Shown in pieces: positions 1-7,414 of a stretch of DNA of 14,568 nt. Each line of letters begins with the position of its first letter. The stretch's first letter is position 1. Origin of the DNA: Bacteroidota bacterium (lineage in GTDB: Bacteria > Bacteroidota > Bacteroidia > Bacteroidales > JAAUTT01). The stretch spans positions 1 through 14,568 of the forward strand of contig JAEYWD010000097.1 in assembly GCA_023429135.1 (NCBI GenBank), written 5' to 3'. The position numbers and the translations under genes are program-made. The notes under the pieces were generated by a model. That model was not told where the DNA came from. It worked only from the letters and a program-made list of their open reading frames with translations, and ran no database searches.

Positions 1-19
1 TAAATCCCTTCAGGATTTA
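1..19. repeat. Short palindrome at the window edge
   Basis: The first 19 bases form a 7-bp inverted repeat (TAAATCC / GGATTTA) around a CTTCA loop. The core CCCTTCAGG resembles the hairpin at 2482-2498 (CCCTTCCAGG). It could be the terminator of a gene to the left, since a five-T run follows at about 28-33, or one copy of a small dispersed palindrome. The left flank is cut off by the window edge, so the full element cannot be judged. Confidence 0.4.
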
Positions 20-156
20 ATGCACACTTTTTAGGCCATCTATTTGTAAAACCATGCATTTAATTAGTGCTCTAAAAGCATTACTATCTAAAAAATAAGC
101 AATTAATAGTTTTTCAGCAGACCCTAATTAATTAAGGTTCATTCATATTCTAATTA

Positions 157-196
157 GATGCCTCATTCCGTTTGGGAGGAAGTGGAATGAGGGATC
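157..196. repeat. Strong 17-position hairpin upstream of the M90-like peptidase
   Basis: An imperfect inverted repeat. GAT, one G/G mismatch, then CCTCATTCC pair with GGAATGAGG and ATC, and the stem continues through two G-T pairs and two T-A pairs to a six-base GGGAGG loop. No T-run follows on either strand, so it is not a classic intrinsic terminator. It lies about 60 bp upstream of the possible -7 element of the next gene. It may be a terminator of another kind, a dispersed extragenic palindrome, or a processing site. The rest of positions 1-286 is AT-rich and holds no credible gene. Confidence 0.55.
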
Positions 197-254
197 AGGT
201 AGATCTAATAACCCAACCTTGATAAATTTACCGGACAACATTGTTTTATTTTAT

Positions 255-262
255 TATTTTTG
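255..262 (+). promoter_or_regulatory. Possible Bacteroidetes -7 element for the M90-like gene
   Basis: TATTTTTG matches the Bacteroidetes -7 consensus TAnnTTTG and lies 24 bp before the ATG at 287, which would leave a leader of roughly 20 nt. No TTG at the expected -33 spacing is visible: the nearest TTGs leave gaps of about 11 and 33 bp. The call rests on the -7 box alone. Confidence 0.3.
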
Positions 263-286
263 GACCAACAAGCTAATTAAAACCTG

Positions 287-1105
287 ATGGCTATTGCAAT
301 AATCTTAACTGTTTTCATTATCAGTCTTACTATTTTGTATTCTTTCTCTCTGGCTAAGCCAGGGAATAATACGCGAAAAATTCATAAGTGGATTTATGGG
401 CGGCAAAAGAAACTTCTCCATAAACATTTTGAATATTACAGGGATTTGAGCGAATCGGATAAACGAGAATTTCTTGTCCGTTTGAATGCAATTCTTAAAG
501 CAAAACAATTTATTGCCAAGGGTGATATTTTTGTTACATCTCAGATGAGAATCCTGATTGCAGCATCCATTACACAGTTAACTTTTGGTTTTACAAAATA
601 TCTGTTACCCCAGTACCGCACTATTTTTATTTACCCCGATGCTTATCTGAACAAGCGTTCGCAGAAGCTCTATAAAGGTGAGACTAACACCAACGGCTAC
701 ATCAGTTTTTCGTGGAATCATTTTATGGAAGGTTATTTAATTGGTGATGACCGTAAAAACCTGGGGCTACACGAAAGTGCTCATGCGCTCTTAAACACCA
801 TTATCTACTCCAACCTTCACGATCCGGAACTGGACGAAAATTTATTTGCCCTCGATAAAGTTCCGCAAGAAGAAAAAAACCGGTTATTTTCGGGAAACGA
901 TCAGTTTTTCAGAGATTATGGCCGAACAAATATCAAAGAGTTTTTTGCGGTGGCAGTAGAATGTTTTTTTGAAGCTCCTGAGCGTTTCAAAGCAGAATTC
1001 CCTGTATTTTATGGGCTAATGAGTCATTTATTGAATCAGGATCCCGCCGGTAAAATCTTCAGTTTACCAAAAGCAGTTAACCAGAGTGTTTTATTACAAG
1101 CTTAA
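287..1105 (+). CDS. Membrane-anchored MtfA-like zinc peptidase (M90 family)
   Basis: A 272-residue protein with a hydrophobic N-terminal segment (about residues 2-22) followed by a basic stretch, which suggests a single anchor with the catalytic part in the cytoplasm. The zinc-binding HExxH motif is HESAH at 162-166. Downstream, EFFAVAVECFFEAPERF (218-234) matches the conserved glutamate-containing segment of MtfA-type peptidases; E218 or E225 would be the third ligand. Length is close to E. coli MtfA (about 265), but the E. coli protein is soluble. MtfA binds the repressor Mlc and so affects glucose uptake; nothing here shows that this homologue does the same. The 3' end overlaps the convergent histidine kinase gene by 12 bp. 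The family call is firm; the substrate is unknown. Confidence 0.85.
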   Translation: MAIAIILTVFIISLTILYSFSLAKPGNNTRKIHKWIYGRQKKLLHKHFEYYRDLSESDKREFLVRLNAILKAKQFIAKGDIFVTSQMRILIAASITQLTFGFTKYLLPQYRTIFIYPDAYLNKRSQKLYKGETNTNGYISFSWNHFMEGYLIGDDRKNLGLHESAHALLNTIIYSNLHDPELDENLFALDKVPQEEKNRLFSGNDQFFRDYGRTNIKEFFAVAVECFFEAPERFKAEFPVFYGLMSHLLNQDPAGKIFSLPKAVNQSVLLQA

Positions 1106-2182
1106 CGGAAGCGAAAATTTAAAAGTGCTTCCGCTTTCTACTTCACTTTCCACCGAAATCTCACCCCCATGTCGCTTTATAAAATCCCAGCAAAGTATCA
1201 ATCCGAGCCCGGTACCTTTTTCTCCTGCCGTACCTCTGGTGGAATAAACTTTGGTGATATCGAATAGTTTTTTGCTATCATTGGGTTTAATCCCAATTCC
1301 TGTATCCGATACTGTTATTATTATTTCAGAGTTGGTTTGTTCCGAAATAATTGAAATGGTTCCCCCGGTTCTTGAGAATTTTATGGCATTTACCAGCAAA
1401 TTTGTCAACACAACTTTCAGCATATATTTGTCGGCAAAAACAATATCCGACTCATGAACAGCATATTTTATGGTAAGTTTTTTCGAATCGGCCGACATTT
1501 TATTGTAATTAATTACTGATAGTAACAGTTCCGAAAAAACCAGCTTCTCAGGAGAAAATTCAATTTTACCCGATTGTGAACGAGCCCATAGCAATGTATC
1601 TTCAAGTAGAACATAGAGATTCTTTGAGAATGAATGAATAGCATTCATTTTATTTTCAATCTCTTCAACCGAATACGACCGGAGATTATTTAAGACTATT
1701 TCGGAAAAACCTGTAAGTTGATTAACGGGGTTTTTAATATCGTGAGCAAGTATGGAAATAAACAGATCTTTGTCGTCATTGAGTTTCTTTAGCTCCCGGT
1801 TCTGTTTTCTAATTTTTAGATGGGTCTCGACACGCACTTTAATTTCTTCGGTTTTGAATGGCTTGGTAATATAATCGATACCACCACTCCTGAATCCTTC
1901 CACAATATCTTTGGTGTCGGTTAAAGCACTCATAAATATTACCGGAATATCTCTGGTAACAGGATTTTCTTTTATTTTCCGGCAAACTTCATAACCATCC
2001 ATTCCGGGCATCATAATGTCCAACAATATAAGATCGATAGCCATTTGATCAAGAATATCCAGGGCCTGTTTGCCGTTCAATGCAACTGTAATTTTATAGT
2101 TGCAATTTTTTAAAACATTACCAATAATATTAAGATTGCTGATACTGTCGTCAACAATCAACAAATATGAAACATCGTTCAT
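1094..2182 (-). CDS. Receiver-histidine kinase fusion protein
   Basis: A 362-residue soluble signalling protein. An N-terminal receiver domain (about 5-120) has the acidic pair D11-D12, phospho-acceptor D55 in LLDIMMPG, S85 in place of the conserved Thr/Ser, and K107 in the KPF motif. A short coiled linker leads to a HisKA dimerisation domain with H147 in the H-box AHDIKNP. A HATPase_c domain follows with N265 in NLLVNAIKFS, the G1 box DTGIGI (293-298) and the G2 box GTGLGL (323-328). All catalytic residues are present. There are no membrane segments or sensor domain, so input probably comes by phosphotransfer onto D55 or from a partner. The gene stands alone, without a cognate regulator in the window. 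A purine-rich AAAGAG lies about 7 nt before the ATG. A link to the neighbouring starch locus is not shown. Confidence 0.93.
   Translation of the reverse strand: MNDVSYLLIVDDSISNLNIIGNVLKNCNYKITVALNGKQALDILDQMAIDLILLDIMMPGMDGYEVCRKIKENPVTRDIPVIFMSALTDTKDIVEGFRSGGIDYITKPFKTEEIKVRVETHLKIRKQNRELKKLNDDKDLFISILAHDIKNPVNQLTGFSEIVLNNLRSYSVEEIENKMNAIHSFSKNLYVLLEDTLLWARSQSGKIEFSPEKLVFSELLLSVINYNKMSADSKKLTIKYAVHESDIVFADKYMLKVVLTNLLVNAIKFSRTGGTISIISEQTNSEIIITVSDTGIGIKPNDSKKLFDITKVYSTRGTAGEKGTGLGLILCWDFIKRHGGEISVESEVESGSTFKFSLPLSL
1106..1133 (+). terminator. Possible hairpin ending the M90-like transcript, inside the kinase gene
   Basis: CGGAAGC at 1106-1112 pairs with GCTTCCG at 1127-1133 (7-bp perfect stem, 14-nt loop), directly after the stop codon at 1103-1105 on the + strand. 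It is followed by CTTTCTACTTCACTTTCC, pyrimidine-rich but without a real T-run. It lies within the last codons of the convergent kinase gene. It would be a weak terminator at best. Confidence 0.3.
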
Positions 2183-2234
2183 AAGTTACTCTTTTTTCAA
2201 ATGCCCCATTTTTGTAATTAACCTGGGAAGTTCC

Positions 2235-2250
2235 ATCATAAACTTATGAT
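2235..2250. promoter_or_regulatory. Near-perfect 16-bp palindrome upstream of the kinase gene
   Basis: ATCATAA-AC-TTATGAT lies 53-68 bp before the kinase start. The symmetry and position suit a binding site for a dimeric regulator, but the regulator is unknown. The minus strand across it reads TAAGTTTA, one base from the -7 consensus TAnnTTTG, so it may overlap a promoter; no correctly spaced -33 TTG was found. Apart from this site and the hairpins near 2456-2498, I see nothing in the 2183-2534 gap and no credible gene. Confidence 0.35.
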
Positions 2251-2481
2251 AGAATCCTGGTCAACACGGGTAATCGTATTTCAGGCTAAAAACACAACAG
2301 CTCCAAATCTTAGTGTTTGCGCATGAAATTGCAACCGGTAGAAAAACAATTCTATTACTTTAATACAGCTTACTTTCAGCTCAAACACCAACAAGCATTA
2401 TTAAAGTTATAAAAAATAACCCAAATTAATTTTACTTTGAAAGATTATAAGAAACTGTTAAGGTTTAACAATTATAAGGTT

Positions 2482-2498
2482 CAACCCTTCCAGGGTTG
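2482..2498 (-). terminator. Hairpin after the amylase gene, probable end of the locus
   Basis: CAACCCT-TCC-AGGGTTG is a 7-bp perfect stem with a 3-nt loop, 36 nt beyond the amylase stop codon. On the minus strand it is followed by AACCTTATAATTG and then a second 6-bp hairpin at 2456-2470 (TGTTAA/TTAACA). There is no clean U-run, so termination efficiency is uncertain. Its CCCTTCCAGG core resembles the palindrome at 1-19, so it may instead be a copy of a dispersed element. Confidence 0.45.
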
Positions 2499-2534
2499 TA
2501 ATATCTATGCGTAGAGTTAAATGTCATTAATAAA

Positions 2535-5309
2535 TTAGTTCTCCTTTACAAACTTATCTGAAAAAACCTTGCCCAATTTTGTGACCTTCACAAAATATAA
2601 ACCCGGAGCAAGTCCATCGGTTGGAAACACCATCAGATTTTCCGTCAAACACTCTTTTGCTATTTTTTGACCTTTGGAATTGAATATTTCAACATCTCCT
2701 CCATTTTCGCCGCAATCTATGTACAACAAATTTTTGGCAGGATTAGGATAAATTGAAATTTTATCTTTTACACTACTCAAGTCTATGTTGGTAGTAGTAC
2801 CGGGAGTTTTTAATGGTGTAATATATATATCGGTATACAACCTGTACTCGCCTGGCTGCAACACTAGTTGCTGTGTTTGCGAAGTAACCTGGAGTGTTTT
2901 TCCGGAGAAAAACTCGTACCATGTTCCCGTTTTCTGAAAGTTTGGGTTTATAAATGCCGAAACAACGCCAAAGTTCCCAAGCACAGTAACATTCATATCA
3001 TTATCCGTGAGATTGATCCTTTTCTGCGCTCCGGAAACCGACATGGTTATTGTTCCCCCAGTAAATACAGGATATTCTTTGCGGAGAGAAATCATGGCTT
3101 TGTAAATTTTGAAAACATCGTTAAACCTTGCCGAGTCCTGCAGATATTCCCACAGGACGGGCTTTTTACCTGTCCGACCGTTTTGGTCGATACTGATGTC
3201 GTATCCCAGTTCGCCAAACTGCCACATCATTTTAGGACCAGGTATTGAAAACAGGAAAGTCGCGGCCATCCCGGATCTTTGCAATGAAGTATTTTTGGAA
3301 CGTATATCATAAAGTCCCCCACTGTTACCAAACGTCAGACTTTTGTACATAAGCCTCTCTTCGTCGTGACTTTCCATGTAGGACACCAGTCCCGGCTGCT
3401 CATACCCCCTTGAGCTTGCTGATGCCCACGAAAAATCGGATTTACTGCTCTCGTGGTAACCTGATACAGCTTCCCCAAACGGGTAATTAGCATTTCCCCA
3501 AATCAACATCCCGTTTTTGTACGATGCCAATATTTTCTCCTCTTCGTTTGGAGCAAATAATTCCAGAATTACATAAGCTTTTGGATTGGCCTTCCATACC
3601 TCATCAGCAACACGCTTAAGAGTTTCGATACGTTGAGTGTCGTAAGCGCCGCCATCGCCTGGAGTATTTGTAAACCCTTTGGCAAAATCGTAACGGAATC
3701 CGTCAATTTTATATTCGCTCATCCAGAATTTGGCAACACTGTCCACAAACTGTTGGGTAGCCACGCTCTGGTGATTGAAATCCACACCCCAACTGTAAGT
3801 TTGATTAGGCGAAGTAACATTGTACCAGGGATTATCGGCAGCGGGTTTCTTTTCTTCCTCGTTCCAGTACAAACGTGCGAGGGGCGACGACTCAAAAGAA
3901 TGATTAAGAACAATATCCTGAATAACAATTATGCCCAGCCCGTGGCAGGCATCAATAAAGTCTTTGTAATCGGCTTTAGTACCGTAAGCCTTGTCGGGTG
4001 CAAAATAGAAGTTAGGATTATAGCCCCAGCTATCGTTGCCTTCAAATTCGTTAACAGGCATAAGTTCTATTGTATTAACGCCCAAATCTTTCAGGTACTG
4101 AAGTTTTTCCTTAGCGGCCTTAATGGTACCTTCTGATGTAAAATCGCGAATATGCAATTCATAAATTACGAGATCTTTTTTTGCAGGAATCGCGTAGGCC
4201 GTATTTTTCCAGGAGTAAACCGTTTGACCTGTTTGAAGTACCGAGGCCCTTTCGTAGGTTTTTCCTGCCGGATAGGCAATTAACCCTGGATAAGTTGAAG
4301 ATTCAATACGCTTATCGTCGTAAGGATCGGAAATTTTTTCAGCATAAGGGTCGGCTATGCGTATTTGCCCATCCACAAGATATTGGAAAATATATTCCTG
4401 TTGAGGAGTGAGATTGTCAATGGTAAGCCAAAAGCGGTCGCCGTCTTTTTTCATCATGTAATTTTGCGACGGTAGCCAGTTATTAAAATCGCCAATAACA
4501 TGAACAAATTGTTTTTTAGGAGCATAAAGAACCAAAGTAACCGATTGATTATCGGTATAGTTGATACCGTCTCTCAATTTTGCCTGCAGGGGCGAGTTTT
4601 CAATAGCGCCATAAACACTAACGAAAACCGAATCGGCCGATGTAACTGAGTTAAAACTACCTTTCACTTTAATCCAATAGTCGCCGGCAGTTGTAAACGC
4701 AATGGTATCGCTTATTTTTGATGTATCGGATAGCGACTTGATAAGAGAACCGTTGAGTGAAACAGATAGATTGGTTTTTTCGGTTGAAATGGCTGATACT
4801 ATCAGTTCCTCATTCACAGCTTTAATAACAATCCCCGATGGATTCACAATATCAACAAGGAATTTATCTTCGTAAACATCCAGAAAAATATCCTGATTGC
4901 CAACCTCTTTTCCTTGTTTTTGTGTATCTGCACTTCGAAAAACAAAAGCAAGCCTTAAAATTTTTTCATTGGAAGGCACGCCGTAGTATGCCCTGATATT
5001 GGGTGTAATATTAAGTTCGTAGGTGTTTTCCGAAACCCTTGTAAGTTTGGTTTCGGGAGTATTATTTCCCCAGGTTTCCGATTTAACATATTTCCAGCTA
5101 CCGGAAGATAAATCGGTAATAACACCGGTATGCGCATATACTTCGCCAGTGTAATCTTTTAGACCTGCATTTCCTTTTGTGGCATCGAAAGTTATTTTAA
5201 CGGGTGCATTATCAATAGGAATCTGAGGAGTGGCAATAACAATCTGACTATTCAGAACCTCCGGACAGAGAAGTACAGCAAATAAGAAACTGAGTAAAGA
5301 TATTTTCAT
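2535..5309 (-). CDS. Secreted GH13 alpha-amylase/pullulanase-type enzyme with T9SS sorting domain
   Basis: Endo-acting alpha-glucan hydrolase, 924 residues from the start chosen at 5309. That Met begins a typical signal peptide (MKISLLSFLFAVLL, cleavage near residues 20-22); reading could start upstream at 5318 or 5441, but 5441 lies inside a terminator hairpin. Order: an N-terminal Bacteroidetes Ig-like region (about 25-155), a second beta region (160-235), a CBM48/E-set-like domain (about 250-340, with VIGDFNNW), the (beta/alpha)8 catalytic domain (about 375-745), a C-terminal beta domain (755-828) and a type A T9SS sorting domain (about 848-924, starting ISIYPNPAKN). GH13 regions: DIVLNH (465-470), GFRYDFAKG with nucleophile D541, ILELFAP with acid/base E583, and SHDEE with D649. 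It fills the role of SusG but is T9SS-exported rather than a lipoprotein. Exact specificity (amylase or pullulanase) is not settled by sequence. Confidence 0.9.
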   Translation of the reverse strand: MKISLLSFLFAVLLCPEVLNSQIVIATPQIPIDNAPVKITFDATKGNAGLKDYTGEVYAHTGVITDLSSGSWKYVKSETWGNNTPETKLTRVSENTYELNITPNIRAYYGVPSNEKILRLAFVFRSADTQKQGKEVGNQDIFLDVYEDKFLVDIVNPSGIVIKAVNEELIVSAISTEKTNLSVSLNGSLIKSLSDTSKISDTIAFTTAGDYWIKVKGSFNSVTSADSVFVSVYGAIENSPLQAKLRDGINYTDNQSVTLVLYAPKKQFVHVIGDFNNWLPSQNYMMKKDGDRFWLTIDNLTPQQEYIFQYLVDGQIRIADPYAEKISDPYDDKRIESSTYPGLIAYPAGKTYERASVLQTGQTVYSWKNTAYAIPAKKDLVIYELHIRDFTSEGTIKAAKEKLQYLKDLGVNTIELMPVNEFEGNDSWGYNPNFYFAPDKAYGTKADYKDFIDACHGLGIIVIQDIVLNHSFESSPLARLYWNEEEKKPAADNPWYNVTSPNQTYSWGVDFNHQSVATQQFVDSVAKFWMSEYKIDGFRYDFAKGFTNTPGDGGAYDTQRIETLKRVADEVWKANPKAYVILELFAPNEEEKILASYKNGMLIWGNANYPFGEAVSGYHESSKSDFSWASASSRGYEQPGLVSYMESHDEERLMYKSLTFGNSGGLYDIRSKNTSLQRSGMAATFLFSIPGPKMMWQFGELGYDISIDQNGRTGKKPVLWEYLQDSARFNDVFKIYKAMISLRKEYPVFTGGTITMSVSGAQKRINLTDNDMNVTVLGNFGVVSAFINPNFQKTGTWYEFFSGKTLQVTSQTQQLVLQPGEYRLYTDIYITPLKTPGTTTNIDLSSVKDKISIYPNPAKNLLYIDCGENGGDVEIFNSKGQKIAKECLTENLMVFPTDGLAPGLYFVKVTKLGKVFSDKFVKEN

Positions 5310-5416
5310 ATGACACATTTTTATTAAACGGCTGCTTAAATGCAGAATAACTGGCAGAAAAACAATCGGGAGGCTATGACAAAAAGTAGAAAATGTTTGC
5401 AGGAAAAAACTTAAAA

Positions 5417-5449
5417 GATCCTGGATATTCTGGAAGAACATCCAGGATC
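5417..5449 (-). terminator. Intrinsic terminator between the susF-like and amylase genes
   Basis: A perfect 10-bp inverted repeat (GATCCTGGAT / ATCCAGGATC) starts 8 nt after the susF-like stop codon. After one mismatch the stem continues as TTCT/AGAA around a GGA loop. On the minus strand it is followed at once by TTTTAAGTTTTTTCC, a U-rich tract. This is a good rho-independent terminator in the direction of the operon. The amylase should therefore be expressed by read-through or from its own promoter. A weak 9-nt TACTTTTTG (5388-5380) lies between, one base longer than the -7 consensus. Confidence 0.75.
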
Positions 5450-5457
5450 AAAATACT

Positions 5458-7332
5458 TTATTGAGTTATAGTATATGTTCCGGCAGCTAAATTTAATGTA
5501 ATGGTATAAGTTCCGGCGGTTGCAATATCGATATCGCTTCCTCCAGCCACTAATTTACCGTCAGCGCCTCCATAGTTTATATCCCAGCTATCATTAGCCC
5601 GGAATTTAATTTTACCAACAGATAAACTTGTGGTAATTGTCCATGTGTTATTCGCATTTGGCGTCATATCTGTATCCGAACCCCAACCACCAGAAGTAGC
5701 ATTACCTATTATTCCCCATTGGGTTAATATGTACTTGTAATTCCATGGGGTTGATAAGTCGAGCATTACTGAGTAGGTACCCGCTGTGGTAACAGGGATA
5801 TCAGCACCACCAGCATCTAAAGAGCCATCGTTTCCATTATCTCCGTAGTTTATGTCCCATCCATCATTAGCCCTGAATTTTATTTTATCGGCTTTTAAAG
5901 GAATAGTACCAATCCACCTGTTAAGAGTCTGACTATAAACCATGTCCTGATCTGAATCCCAGCCATTATCAGTTGCGCCTCCGATAATTCCAAAGTTGGT
6001 TAGAGTAAGCGAATAGGTCATTGTACCTTGATTAGCTTTTATCAGATAATAACCAGCGGTAGTAACTTCAATATCGCTACCCGGATTAGCTAATTTACCG
6101 GTTTTTGATCCATTATCTCCAAACGTATGAGCATTGTCCCAACTATGGTCCGTTGTAAGTTTAAATTTACCAACTTTTAAATAAACATATCCTTCGGCTT
6201 GTCCCTCACTTGTAACTGTAGATATTATAAAAGGAGCATTATCATCATTATTCCATCCGTTTTCAGTAGCGTCTCCTACAATCCAGAATTTTGTGATGTC
6301 GGCTAATGTTTTAAAGGTAACATCTGCACCATAATTCGTACCCTTTTCATTTGTAACATAAGCTCGTACATGGTATTCTGTATTCATTTCCAAACCGGCA
6401 ATGTCGGCAGAAATAGTATCCTGAACTCCTGTAACCACAACCTTTGTATTAGCTACTGTAGGATTTGCTGTTAAGGCATAAACAAAACCTCGTTCTGAAA
6501 CTGTGCCTCCTCCATTGGAAGTAACCACACCATTTAAAGCAACTGTGGTTTTGGCTATTTCAGTTACATCCGAGGTCTTAACAAAGGCATAACCTATAGG
6601 TGTCGTAAAACTTACTTCATTACTATATGTTGTACCTATACTATTGGTAGCATATGCTCTCAAATAATATTTAACATTCCCTTTGAGCTGAGTTGCCAGG
6701 CTGGTAAACTGGCCATCGCCAACACCCTCAGTAGTTGCCATTGTAGCATTAGATGCAACAGTGCTTTGAATACTGTCCAGATTCGGGTTGGGATAAGTTC
6801 CATAAACAACACCGCGGCTGGTAATAAGAGCTGTTTCATGAGGTCCGCCATCATCGGTAATATTGATTTCAGTGGTGGCTGTTATACCCTTATCAGTAGT
6901 TGCTCCAATTGTAGATGCTGTAATTCCTGCCAATTTTGGCAAAGCTGCCGGAGTGGCGAAAGTATATTCCTCTCCGTAAATTACTCCTGAACTATTTACG
7001 GCATATGCTCTCACATAGTAGGTTGTAAGACGATCTACATGCAATTTAACCTTAAAGGCGGCTTTAGTATCGTCGCCTGTATAAATTACCTTATCGTTAT
7101 CAACAGTGGGTTTAGGAGAAGTACTAAAACAAACACCTTTTTCGGTAAAGCCCCCACCCTGCGCAACTACAAATCCAACAACAGTAACCGAATCGGACTT
7201 CAGATCGGTATAATTAGAAGTGGTAAGCGTAGGAGCCAGGGTAACATTGTCCTCCTCTTTTGTACAGGCAGCAATAACAACTGCTACAATAAACAGGGCT
7301 GCCAGAAATTTATATAAAATAGATTTTTTCAT
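5458..7332 (-). CDS. SusF-like surface starch-binding lipoprotein with three Ig-like and three CBM modules
   Basis: A 624-residue outer-membrane lipoprotein that would bind starch at the cell surface. The signal peptide ends at lipobox IAAC (Cys23), followed by TKEED, an acidic stretch of the kind linked to surface export. Three FnIII/Ig-like domains follow (about 33-127, 133-245, 247-342), each ending in a version of (V/L)RAY..N..G..Y and a terminal (A/T/K)T. Then come three SusE/SusF-type binding modules (348-446, 447-537, 538-624). Each opens with (I/V)xGxAT-xGW; the last two share FRAND-WDINYG, whose Trp, Asn and Arg fit the glucan-binding face of this family. B. thetaiotaomicron SusF is about 485 residues with one Ig domain, so this protein has a longer stalk. 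It lies 82 bp after the susE-like gene, separated by a strong hairpin. Confidence 0.85.
   Translation of the reverse strand: MKKSILYKFLAALFIVAVVIAACTKEEDNVTLAPTLTTSNYTDLKSDSVTVVGFVVAQGGGFTEKGVCFSTSPKPTVDNDKVIYTGDDTKAAFKVKLHVDRLTTYYVRAYAVNSSGVIYGEEYTFATPAALPKLAGITASTIGATTDKGITATTEINITDDGGPHETALITSRGVVYGTYPNPNLDSIQSTVASNATMATTEGVGDGQFTSLATQLKGNVKYYLRAYATNSIGTTYSNEVSFTTPIGYAFVKTSDVTEIAKTTVALNGVVTSNGGGTVSERGFVYALTANPTVANTKVVVTGVQDTISADIAGLEMNTEYHVRAYVTNEKGTNYGADVTFKTLADITKFWIVGDATENGWNNDDNAPFIISTVTSEGQAEGYVYLKVGKFKLTTDHSWDNAHTFGDNGSKTGKLANPGSDIEVTTAGYYLIKANQGTMTYSLTLTNFGIIGGATDNGWDSDQDMVYSQTLNRWIGTIPLKADKIKFRANDGWDINYGDNGNDGSLDAGGADIPVTTAGTYSVMLDLSTPWNYKYILTQWGIIGNATSGGWGSDTDMTPNANNTWTITTSLSVGKIKFRANDSWDINYGGADGKLVAGGSDIDIATAGTYTITLNLAAGTYTITQ
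5461..5994 (-). repeat. Tandem duplication of the two C-terminal starch-binding modules
   Basis: Codons 447-537 (5722-5994) and 538-624 (5461-5721) of the susF-like gene are repeats of one module. The match is visible in the DNA: 5573-5614 and 5846-5887 agree at about 37 of 42 positions, exactly 273 bp (91 codons) apart and in frame. The first module of the protein (348-446) is much more divergent. Confidence 0.75.
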
Positions 7333-7372
7333 AATATTTCTTTAAATGATTAATAAACAGTTAGTAAACTAA

Positions 7373-7409
7373 GCAGGTTGCCATGCTAATAATAAGCATG
7401 GCAACCTGC
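7373..7409 (-). terminator. 15-bp perfect hairpin between the susE-like and susF-like genes
   Basis: GCAGGTTGCCATGCT (7373-7387) pairs perfectly with AGCATGGCAACCTGC (7395-7409) around an AATAATA loop. The stem begins 5 nt after the susE-like stop codon. On the minus strand the sequence that follows, TTAGTTTACTAACTGTTTATT, is U-rich but has no uninterrupted U-run, and TTAGTTTACTAA is itself a small palindrome. It probably acts as a partial terminator or as a block to 3' exonucleases protecting susCDE mRNA, making less susF-like protein than upstream products. Which of the two cannot be told from sequence. Confidence 0.7.
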
Positions 7410-7414
7410 AGAAT

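Noticed and set aside
54..98. 14-codon reading frame from an ATG at 54
   Set aside because: Too short, no ribosome-binding site or promoter, and composition typical of AT-rich intergenic DNA.
3633..4136. Long + strand reading frame (167 codons) inside the amylase gene
   Set aside because: Lies wholly antisense to the GH13 catalytic domain, with no recognisable domain or promoter; a shadow frame.
5380..5388. TACTTTTTG on the minus strand as amylase promoter
   Set aside because: One base too long for TAnnTTTG and without a spaced -33 TTG; too weak to list as a feature.
5310..5441. N-terminal extension of the amylase reading frame (44 more residues from an ATG at 5441)
   Set aside because: The extension runs through the terminator hairpin at 5417-5449, and a standard signal peptide starts only at the ATG at 5309.
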